Shown: positions 35,930 to 45,300 of the stretch, piece after piece
How the letters are laid out: each line of letters begins with the position of its first letter
Numbering within the stretch: the stretch's first letter is position 1
NCBI GenBank assembly: GCA_964593705.1
Contig: CAZQIV010000006.1
Coordinates: 1 to 64,000, forward strand
Direction of reading: 5' to 3'
Source: SABY01 sp964593705
GTDB taxonomy: Bacteria > Bacteroidota > Bacteroidia > Bacteroidales > 4484-276
Length of the DNA: 64,000 nt
Program-made: the position numbers and the translations under genes
Notes under the pieces: generated by a model
What the model was told of the DNA's origin: nothing
The model's input: only the letters and a program-made list of their open reading frames with translations
Database searches by the model: none

Positions 35930-36316
35930 CTATCGTTTACTAAATTGAAATTTCTTTCTTGCTTTTTTCTGGCCTGGTTTTTTACGTTCAACCATTCTTG
36001 GGTCTCTTCTGAGAAGTCCGTTCGATTTGAGAACCGGACGATGTTCAGGCTCCAGCTTGATGATTGCTCTCGAAATACCCAGCCTTAAAGCTTCTACCTG
36101 TCCTTTAAAACCTCCGCCATCAATATTGGCAGTAACATCGTACTTGTCTATGTTGTTGGTGAGTTCTAAAGCCTGACGGGCAACATATTGAAGTGTTGCT
36201 GCAGGGAAGTAGTCCTCAACACTTTTTTTATTTACTACAATTTTACCGGAACCCGGTGTTAGGTAAATTCTTGCAACTGCAGTCTTCCTTCTACCTAAAG
36301 CATTAGTTACTTCCAT
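35930..36316 (-). CDS. rpsI: 30S ribosomal protein S9
   Basis: A 128-residue S9: NALGRRKTAVARIYLTPGSG at the start, GGGFKGQVEALRLGISRAI in the core, and the conserved basic tail ending KKFQFSKR whose terminal Lys-Arg contacts P-site tRNA. It starts 2 bp after rplM. Confidence 0.98.
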   Translation of the reverse strand: MEVTNALGRRKTAVARIYLTPGSGKIVVNKKSVEDYFPAATLQYVARQALELTNNIDKYDVTANIDGGGFKGQVEALRLGISRAIIKLEPEHRPVLKSNGLLRRDPRMVERKKPGQKKARKKFQFSKR

Positions 36317-36318
36317 TG

Positions 36319-36774
36319 CTATTTAATTTCATTTAGATTTATTTTTCTTGGCTTTTGCGCTTCATGCTTATGCTCTGGACCTTCACAAACATAAAGGTTT
36401 TTAAAAAGCACACTGCCAAGTCTGTTTTTTGGCAACATACCTTTAATAGCATATTCAACCATTGCTGTAGGTTTTTTTGCCATGAGCTGATGGGCTGATG
36501 TAATTTTTTGACCTCCTGGATAACCTGAATGGCGAACATACTCTTTCTGATCCATTTTGTTTCCGGTAAGTTTTACTTTTTCAGCGTTAATAATAATTAC
36601 GTTATCTCCGCAATCAACATGCGGGGTGAAACCGGGTTTGTTTTTTCCACGTAACATTTTGGCTGTTGCCGAGGCTAATCTTCCCAGAATTTCATCTTCT
36701 GCATCAATAATAAGCCATTCTTTTTGAACGGTCTCTTTATTGGCACTTATCGTCTTGTAACTTAAGGTATCCAT
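36319..36774 (-). CDS. rplM: 50S ribosomal protein L13
   Basis: A 151-residue L13: WLIIDAEDEILGRLASATAKMLRGK, then GDNVIIINAEKVKLTGNK and AIKGMLPKNRLG. First gene of the rplM-rpsI-rpsB-tsf operon, with a full consensus Bacteroidota promoter 55 bp upstream. Confidence 0.98.
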   Translation of the reverse strand: MDTLSYKTISANKETVQKEWLIIDAEDEILGRLASATAKMLRGKNKPGFTPHVDCGDNVIIINAEKVKLTGNKMDQKEYVRHSGYPGGQKITSAHQLMAKKPTAMVEYAIKGMLPKNRLGSVLFKNLYVCEGPEHKHEAQKPRKINLNEIK

Positions 36775-36828
36775 TTATTAATCAGTTATTTCAATACAAA
36801 AATACGTACCTCCCAAAAAATGGGGCTG

Positions 36829-36859
36829 CAAAAGTAGAATTTATTTTTTGATAAACAAA
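36829..36859 (-). promoter_or_regulatory. rplM promoter, full consensus
   Basis: On the minus strand TTTG (36856-36859), a 19-base spacer, and TACTTTTG (36829-36836): an exact match to the Bacteroidota sigma-ABfr-type consensus. The transcript start should lie near 36822. Confidence 0.85.
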
Positions 36860-37229
36860 AATATTTTGATGCAAAAAATTCATAATTCTGTTCTTTCAAT
36901 GACCTGAGGAATCATTTTATGTAACTTCTCCACAAATATTATAGTCTAATTTCTAAAATAGCTTAATTCTGTTTGTCATCTGGCGGAAACGGCTATGTGT
37001 TTAGATTTTTATTCAATTGAAAATGATACCTCAATACAATACATAACAATATCCATTGATTTGTTTGGATGGATTGAATTTTATTCGGTCAATTTAGACA
37101 CAAGTTATCTACATCTCTATTTGGGCATTGTATTGAACGTGGATGTAAACGTCTATAAATTCCCAGCTTTGAGGGTATGGTTAAATCAGGGAGACTATAA
37201 TTTCAGGAACGATAGTGCGCTGAAATTGT

Positions 37230-37345
37230 TTAGTCGAACTGATCCTGAGCGAAGTCGAAGGATCTCTAGGGTATTATTCTCCGCCGCTTGCGGCGATAAG
37301 AAAATAATTTTCTTATTGATACCCCGTCCGCTTGCAGCGGGGAGC
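37230..37345. repeat. REP-like palindromic cluster
   Basis: TCGAACTGATCCTGAGCG / AAGTCGAAGGATCT text (37233-37266) typical of Bacteroidota dispersed repeats, followed by CGCCGC/GCGGCG (37283-37296), a 21-bp palindrome centred on an A at 37307 (37297-37317), and CCCCG...CGGGG (~37322-37342). It fills part of the 650-bp gap between rplM and the peroxidase gene; 36860-37229 shows nothing recognisable. A long open frame through here has repeat-derived codons and is not accepted. Confidence 0.65.
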
Positions 37346-37373
37346 TTCATTTGGTTGAAATAAACCAAAAAAA

Positions 37374-37404
37374 AAACCTAATGGAATAGTTTTCCATCAG
37401 GTTT
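37374..37404 (-). terminator. Terminator of the cytochrome peroxidase gene
   Basis: Stem 37374-37386/37392-37404 with one A/C mismatch, followed on the minus strand by a run of T. It is 20 bp past the stop. Confidence 0.85.
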
Positions 37405-37424
37405 CATTTTCTGAGAAATGATGA

Positions 37425-38795
37425 TTATGGTAAGATACAACCCAAATCTATTTTTGATTGTTCGTCATTATTTGGGAAACATTGCCCGGAAGGAATTGAA
37501 TAGGGCTCGTATCTCTCCAATTCTGTATCATTTAGTCCATTTTCAATGAAAGCACTTAGAAATGTTATTTCTGATTTGGAAAGCCCTAGTGGTACAAATT
37601 CATCGGCAAGGTGCGAATCCGGGACAAAGGAGTTTTCTTTAATTGCGTAGTTTTTGTAAATCACAACATCCATAAGTGAAGTAAAGGATGAACCATGACC
37701 ATAAAATTTTGCTTGACTTAAGCTGTATAATTGAGGCACTTTAAATTTGCAATTGTCCGATTCAATTCCTGTAAAACCTCCTCTGCCTTTTTTGGTAGCA
37801 ATGTCAGGCTCATTACCATATATTCCAGGTCCTCCAAGGTCATTCATTCCATAAGCATAAAAATCCATCGAATTAAGTGCTGGGCCTGTATGACATGCAA
37901 CACAGGCAGCTTTTCCAAAAAATAGTATTGCTCCCTTTTTTTGTACATCAGTCAAAGCATTTGTATTCCCTCTTAAATATTTCTGAAAAGGTGCTTCATT
38001 GGCAAGGACAATTCTTTCGTAAGCAGCAATTGCCAGGCCTGCTGTGAGGATGGAATACCTCTCATTTTTGGGTACATCAGGAAATGCCAAATCGAACAAT
38101 TTTTTGTATTCGGTTGAATAAATCAATTTAGTTGTAAGTCCCATTCTGTGAACTGATAATCCTGCGATTGCCTGTGATTCAATACCTTCGTAACCAAGGA
38201 AATTGGTTTCGAGTGGGGTTCCAGGCGCCCACAATGCTTCTGTTCCAATATTTGGGCCGGTTGCCCCAAACTGACCATTCCAAAGCATTACTTTTTGATA
38301 TGCACTATTTATTACAGTTGGCGTATGTATAGGCTGAATATCAAGCGAATCTTCCGGGCACATTGCATCCTTTTCACGGGCATTACCGATAATGCCGAAT
38401 CCAACACCTCCTTCGGAAATCCCCTGGGCTTTGCCTGATTGAAATCCTGCTTGGTGGTGGTGGCATGTTGCACATGAGTATGTGTGTTTGAACGGTTTTA
38501 GTTTTGAGTTAACAGAAAGGGCGGTTTCGTGGAATAATAATTTTCCGAGTTCCACTTTTTCAATCGTAAGTGGATTTTTCGGGTCTTGTGGAATCTGACT
38601 AAATTTAGTACTTTCTGGTAAAAGAAAAAAGCTTTTGCCGATTCCTCCAGAAGATTCTGTTAACAATTCGCTAAGGGCAATATCAAGTTCATTTTTTATT
38701 AGGCTGCCTTCCTTAAATGTATTCAATTCCTCTTTTTTAGAACAGCTGACAATAAATAATAGAATAACGATGGATAGTAAAATAGGCTTTTTCAT
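37425..38795 (-). CDS. Di-heme cytochrome c peroxidase (MauG/CcpA family)
   Basis: A 456-residue lipoprotein (lipobox IVSC, Cys 18) with two c-type heme motifs, C108ATCH112 (followed by HHQAGF) and CVACH near residue 300. Its length and layout match bacterial di-heme peroxidases and MauG-like enzymes, which reduce hydrogen peroxide using electrons from cytochromes or modify a substrate protein. FHETALSVNSKLKPF and GKAACVACHTGPALN are family segments. It is anchored at the periplasmic or outer surface and has its own terminator; no operon partners are seen. Confidence 0.9.
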   Translation of the reverse strand: MKKPILLSIVILLFIVSCSKKEELNTFKEGSLIKNELDIALSELLTESSGGIGKSFFLLPESTKFSQIPQDPKNPLTIEKVELGKLLFHETALSVNSKLKPFKHTYSCATCHHHQAGFQSGKAQGISEGGVGFGIIGNAREKDAMCPEDSLDIQPIHTPTVINSAYQKVMLWNGQFGATGPNIGTEALWAPGTPLETNFLGYEGIESQAIAGLSVHRMGLTTKLIYSTEYKKLFDLAFPDVPKNERYSILTAGLAIAAYERIVLANEAPFQKYLRGNTNALTDVQKKGAILFFGKAACVACHTGPALNSMDFYAYGMNDLGGPGIYGNEPDIATKKGRGGFTGIESDNCKFKVPQLYSLSQAKFYGHGSSFTSLMDVVIYKNYAIKENSFVPDSHLADEFVPLGLSKSEITFLSAFIENGLNDTELERYEPYSIPSGQCFPNNDEQSKIDLGCILP

Positions 38796-39290
38796 AATTT
38801 GCTGGGTTTATTTATAAGTTTACTAAGGTAAAATACGTCGCGAAAATATGTTAATTATTTGTTAATATGGATATATATTATCCATTATTCTGTTATTTTA
38901 AATTAATCTAAATGATGAATTATTGTGAAAGGCTTATCATTACTAAATTTAGCGATTAAACATTGATTCTTTTTTTATATGTTAAAAAATATTTTTTAGT
39001 ATCTTTTAAGAGATTGAAAACCAGCTACTGTGAAGATAATGTGGAAATTTTATTTCCGAAGTTTTTTTTCGATTGTTTAATAGACTTTGCAAGGAATATT
39101 TTACCTAAAAACTCTCTTGCAACTTATAATAATTAAGAACACTTAAAAATATATTGATGCAAAAATGGAAATCATCATATAAATAATTTAATTATAATTG
39201 TTTTTTATATTGAAATATTTTGCACTTTGCCTTTATTAAATTTGAAGCGAAATATAATTTTGGCCACTCTGATAATATTGAAAAGCAAAA
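38796..39290. other. Gene-free AT-rich region with a paralogous copy
   Basis: No gene is visible. From about 39060 to 39290 the sequence aligns by eye with 58640-58860 (shared stretches include AATAGACTTTG, AAAATATATTGA, CATATAAATAA, AATATTTTGCAC, TTGCC and CTGATAATATTGAAAAGC). Both regions lie immediately downstream of a T9SS protein gene. Confidence 0.7.
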
Positions 39291-39295
39291 AAAAA

Positions 39296-39330
39296 TCCCG
39301 AACTCATTTTGAAATGGATCCGGGATTTAA
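39296..39330 (-). terminator. Terminator of the 2864-residue gene
   Basis: AAATCCCG... pairing with CGGGATTT at the two ends of 39296-39330, with an A run on the plus side giving U on the minus transcript. Same position and sequence type as the hairpin at 58865-58900. Confidence 0.8.
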
Positions 39331-39344
39331 AATAAAGTTACACG

Positions 39345-42300
39345 CTAATATTGAATGACCACTTTCCTAAACGAGTATGCTCCGTTTTGGGCGATCTTCA
39401 AAACATACATCCCGGGTTGGATATTTTGGATATCCAGTTTGGTTTGCTTTTGCAGGATGTCTTGTTTTAAAACAATGCTTCCGTTTGAATTGGTAAGTTC
39501 GATATTTGCATCACCATTGTTTGTAAACGCATCAAATATGATGTTTAATTCATCAGAGGTAGGATTTGGATATATCCTGATCTGCGAAAGCAGGGCAGAA
39601 CCACCAATGCCAGTTGAACCCTCCTTAAAGCCGGTAATTGCCGACAGCCCGCTGATGGCGAATAAACCATCATGATTTGGGAAGCTTTCATTGTAACTTG
39701 CCAATAATTCATTTTCGGTTCCACTTGCAGGATGGTAAGCCCTGAAAGTGATAAATTCACCTTCTTCTGCACCATCTTTACAGGTGGTATGAATATCATC
39801 GGCATAAACCGTTAAAAGATTGTTTTGACCTTTTGCCGTGATGTCGGCAAAACCGATACAATTTCCATTGCTATCGAAAGCCCCGATGTGTGAAAAGTTT
39901 TCTAGTCCTGCCAAAGCCTCGCTGAAAATGGAGATTAAATGCACATCACCAGTTTTAGTTACTTGCCAGGGACTGTTTTGATCAAACACTATTTGTGAGG
40001 ATTTGATTTCACTTGCATCCAGGTCATAATCCGGGAAAGTAACCGTAGCCGGATTGATTAGGTTTGCCAGATAACCTTCGCCGGGCTTTAAGGTCTGCAG
40101 TGTAAACAACCCACCTTCGGGCCAGTATATTTGGTTGGTAATGTGGTTGAACATAACACGTATGTCTTGCATTGGATTTTCGAAAGCATCCTCCACAGCT
40201 ACTTCAACATTTGATAAAACCGGGAGGTACTTTGCCCCGCTGCCCAATTGCAGTGTGGTTTCAGTTAAAAGGTTTCCTTTCATAACTATTGCACTTTGCT
40301 GCTCCATAAATATTTTATAGGCAGTTTTATAGTTCCAGTTGCCGATGAGGTTGATGTTTTGTGAAGGCCAATACAACTTCCCGGAGTTGTTTACCATAAT
40401 ACTTAACAGGTTTAGCCCCACGGGGTATTCCATAATGGTTTCGATATCGCCATCCAAAGGATCGAGGAAGGAAGAGAAATGCGACCAGCCTTCGTGCAGG
40501 GGGATCAACTGAACCCCAACAAAAATGGTAACTTCAACCAATTCAGATTCGAGGCTTTGGGCATCCACGGCTTTGGCCTCAATTTTTTTGTTGCCAAAAT
40601 CCATCGGAAGATCAATAGTCCAGTTTTCGGTTCCTGTGGCCAGTTGCCAGGTGCCTTCATTTACCCTGACATATATTTCCGAAAGATCATTATCAGGATC
40701 GGAGGCTGTACCTGAAAATGTTGCCACAGTATCATAAATATTATCACTTTCCAATGGCGAAGAAATCACAACTGTTGGTGCCCTGAAAATAGTGAGCGTA
40801 AGCTGGTCATCATCGGTGAAGTTGCATGATGCAAGCCCCTGAATAGTAAGTGTAAGCTCAACATTTCCTGCTACAATATCATCTGTTCCGGGTGTATAGC
40901 TTGGCTTTAGTACATTTTCATTATCAAACCCACCATCACCTGCAGTTGACCAGCTAATGGATGTGTAATTTATGGCAGATGCTTCCGAGAGGATATAATT
41001 CTCACCATCAATAATGGAGGCATCATTACCTGCAAAAGCAACAGGTTTGGGGAAGGTATTCCAGCTAACAGTTTCAGCACCATTATTATTGCAGTATGTG
41101 CCTTGGCGGATCGTTTGAATTTCGATGTTTGTTTTTCCTGTCGTAGAAATATCGGTTCCTGAGGTGTAGTTTATCCACCCCGACCATGCAGAGCCATCAT
41201 GGGTTCTGAAAGAAATTGAGTCGTTTCCGTTGCCGCCGCTTCCTGCGCTTAATGCTGCCGAAACATCATCGCCAATACAAACAGTATCCACATTGGGATA
41301 TTTTGCCAGCGTTCCCGAAACGGGAGTTTGTTCTACTGTCCAGCTTTTGGTATTGTAAGCCGCATCATCGCAGTAATCAGCCGCACGTTTTGTACGGATT
41401 TCAATGGCTGTTTTGCCAGATGTTGAAATATCAGTTTCCGAAGTATATATAGCCCATGCCGCCCAGTTAGTTCCGTTATTTGTCCGGAAAAAAGTTGAAT
41501 CGTTTCCATTGCCGCCGCTTCCTGCAGTTGATGCTGCCGAAACATCATCGCCTTCACAAACATTATTCACATCGGGGGTTTTAGCGAGTGTTCCCGAAAC
41601 GGGTGTTTGTTCTACTGTCCAGCTTTCGGTGTTGTAAGCTGCATCGTTGCAGTAATCGGCAACACGCTTCGTGCGGATTTCTACTGCTGTTTTTTGGGAT
41701 GTTGAAATATCAGTTTCCGGAGTATAGACAGCCCATGCCGACCAGTCAGTTCCGTTATTTGTCCGGTAATTGCTTGAATCGGTGCCATTGCCGCCACTTC
41801 CTGCGCTTAATGCTGCTGAAACGTAGTTCCCCTTGCAAACAGTATCCACATCGGGAGTTTTTGCCAGTGTTCCCGAAACTGGAGTGGCTTCTACTGTAAT
41901 CTCCACCACATTCGATTCAACAGCCCCTGTCCAGTTGGCCATGCAATCGACACGTGCAAGACGTTTGTACCATGTGGTGAAAGTTAAACTTCCGGGAGCA
42001 AAACCGGCGGCATCGCTTGATGAAATATCTGTAAATCCTGTGGCATCGCTGGTGGTTGACGATTGCCATTTGTATTCCAGGACTCCGGTATGTCCGGTGG
42101 GAAGTGCTGTACTGGTGAGCATATTGGGTACTGTACCGTAACAAATGGTTTGCGCATCGGCAATGGTTCCGCCATCGTTGGGGTCGGCACAAAGGCATTC
42201 CGAAGTACCTGCAATATCTCCGTTGATGGTCCAACTGAACGAATTGATGATAATGAGACGGTACACAGCAGCATCGGCACCATAGGTAAGACCATCGGCA

Positions 42301-45300
42301 CCCAGGTTTCTTCCAGTGGGGATGTTGGTGTTCTCAGCCCAGCCTTTTAATGTTGTTGAGTAACTACTGCAATCCATGCCACAGTTTTTCAGCATTTTGG
42401 ATAAGTTTACGTTGCTGTTCAATTGCCAATTGCCCAGATCGTGGTTAAAGGAGCTGGCATTCTCAAACATTCTCAACATGCTGGTTACACTATCAACATT
42501 CCAGCTTCCAATGTTCTGGTTAAAGGCAGAAGCATTTTCGAACATATAATCCATGTATGTTACACTATCAACATTCCAAGTGCCAATGTTTTGATTGAAT
42601 ACAGAGTCTCCTGCGAACATGAAACTCATATCTTTAACCTTGCTCACATCCCAGTTGCCAATGTCCTGGTTAAAAGAATCTGCTCCTTTAAACATTTTCG
42701 ACATATCCCTTACTTTGCCAACATTCCAGTTTCCAAGTGCTTGATTGTAAATTGAGAATCCTTCATCATTCTGGAACATGTCTTTCATATTTGTTACGCT
42801 GCTCACATTCCAGTTGTTTATGTTCTGATTAAAAGCCAATGCTTCCTGGAACATGCTTTCCATATTTGTTACGCTGCTAACATTCCAGCTACCAATATTT
42901 TGGTTAAAAGCCTCTGTTGATTTAAACATCTCGAACATATTTGTTACGCTGCTCACATTCCAGCTTCCAATATTTTGGTTAAATGCTTCTGCAGCACTAA
43001 ACATCCCGGACATATTTGTTACGCCAGCAACGTCCCAACTGCCAATATTTTGGTTAAAATCATCAGTTTCACTCAACATATCCGACATATCAGTTACATT
43101 GCTCACATTCCAGATGCCAATATTTTGGTTAAATACTTGTGCATCACTAAACATGGCACTCATATCCGTTACCTTGCTCACATCCCAGTCACCAATATTT
43201 TGGTTGAATAATAAAGCATCACTAAACATCCCTGACATATTGGTAACATTACTTACGTTCCAACTACTAATATCCACGTCAAATTTTTCAGCTCCTTCAA
43301 ACATCTCAGACATATTGGTCACGTTGTCCACATCCCAGCCGCTAATATCCTGGTTAAATGCGCTACATCCTCCCCCAAAGGTTGCTACCATACTTGTTAC
43401 ATTTGCGGTGTTCCATGTGCTTAAATCCTGGTTGAAATATTCAGAGTAAAAAAAGGTAGAATCCATTTTGGTCACATTTTCAACATTCCATTTGCCGAGG
43501 TTCCGGATCGTATCGGCACCAATGTGTTGAAAACACCTGCTTATGTCGGTAATGGTTGCGGGAAGCTCTTCAGGTACGGCAGCTAAACTAGATGATGAGC
43601 GGAAAGCACCATGCAGGGAGGTTAGGCCAATATTGCCAAGCGAGATAACCTCGGTAAGATAGTTATGGCCTTTCCATGCTCCGTACTCACCTAAGGGAGA
43701 ACCAAACTGTGTTAAGATACCGCTTATCCTGATAATAAAATCGCTGCCAATGCTATAGTCGTGTGTTTTTATGCCTGCTGTGGTAAAAGATTCAGGCGAA
43801 GAGCCATCCCCCCAGTCCACGGTACAATTAACAGTTCCATAAAGCGGCAAATTTAAAGTAGGGCAGCTGAAGTTTTCAAACTTAAGCTGCATGGGGCAGT
43901 CGGCAGCCAAGCCATCGTCAGTAATTATCCAGCTATTGGGTGCGTTGCTAAGGGTATCGCGGGCATTTGCTGCCACACCACAAGTGTATTGGCTGTTTCC
44001 GCCATCGAATACTACAGAACCCTGTACACTTTGTGCTGCCCAACCCATAAGTGTAGAATCGTAATTTGCGGTGGAGAGCGTTACATTGTTAAACATAGCA
44101 TCCATGGTTGTAACCGAGCTAATGTCCCACTCACCAAGGTTTTGGTCGAAAGCGGTTAAGCTGGCAGATTCTGCATCAAACATGTATGACATATCTGTTA
44201 CATTGCCGGTATTCCACGAACCAATATCCTGGTTGAAATCGGGGGTCCAATTAAACAGACCTGCCATATTGGTAACATTGCTTACATCCCAATCTCCAAT
44301 ATCCTGATTAAAGGCTGTTGCTACACAAAACATCCATGACATATCCATTACTTTTTCTGTGTTCCATCCCCCGATATCTTGGTTAAAATCTAAAGCGCTG
44401 CAGAACATGGTGTTCATATCCGTAACATTACCAACATCCCAATCTCCGATATCCTGATCGAAAATATATGCACAAAAAAACATATAGCTCATATCCGTAA
44501 CTTTGCCAACATCCCAATCTTCGATGTCTTGGTTGAAAATATATGCGTTAGCAAACATATAGTTCATATTGGTAACATTTTCGGTATTCCAATCACCGAT
44601 GGTATCGTTAAAATTTGTTGCACCGTTAAATGTCGATGCTAAATTTGTTACAGAAGATGGCAGGTCATCAGGCACATCAATCAGGCTGCCACAATTAAAA
44701 AAGGCATAACTTAAATCCTCCAATCCTATACCGCCAAAGCTAAGGACTTTTGTCAGGTAGCTTTTATATTCATTTAATGACGCACTGCTTCCCAAACCGG
44801 TAAGTGTACCTGTAATGCTTACGGTATCAGTGCCGGCAGTGGCATACACATGACTGGTACTTCCGGCACTTGTAATGGTGTCGGGATCGGAACCATCGCC
44901 CCAATCAATAATTACATCCACTGTGCCATTGAGTGGAATTTTTACAGTTTGGTTTGTGGCTGCGGTGGTGAATACTAGTTGTAGGGGGATAGCCGGAAAT
45001 GTTTGCCAGCTCAGGTAAGGATAGCCTTCGTTTGCGATGTCGTCGATTTCCCAGATTGGTGTGGTAACAAAATCCCAACCTGCGCCAGTGAAGGTTGCTT
45101 CGGTTTTCATTTCGGCAGAGGTTTTGCCGATACCTGCTGCACTTCCACTCTGATTAGAAGTATTTACATCCCAGAATGAATTTGTTGTAGTTGCATAGCT
45201 TTGTGCTATCAAGCCCCCTTTTAAGCTTGCATTCCCAACCAGACCGGTAGCATAACAATTGCTCACCGTACCTCCAATGGTATTTCCAATTAAGCCGCCA

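Noticed and set aside
36995..37363. 122-codon open frame on the plus strand
   Set aside because: Its second half is translated dispersed repeat (SRTDPERSRRI) and palindromes; no start signal or family pattern.
42410..43510. Repeat array that could be mistaken for CRISPR or satellite DNA
   Set aside because: The 72-bp repeats are BspA/DUF285 codons inside one open reading frame.
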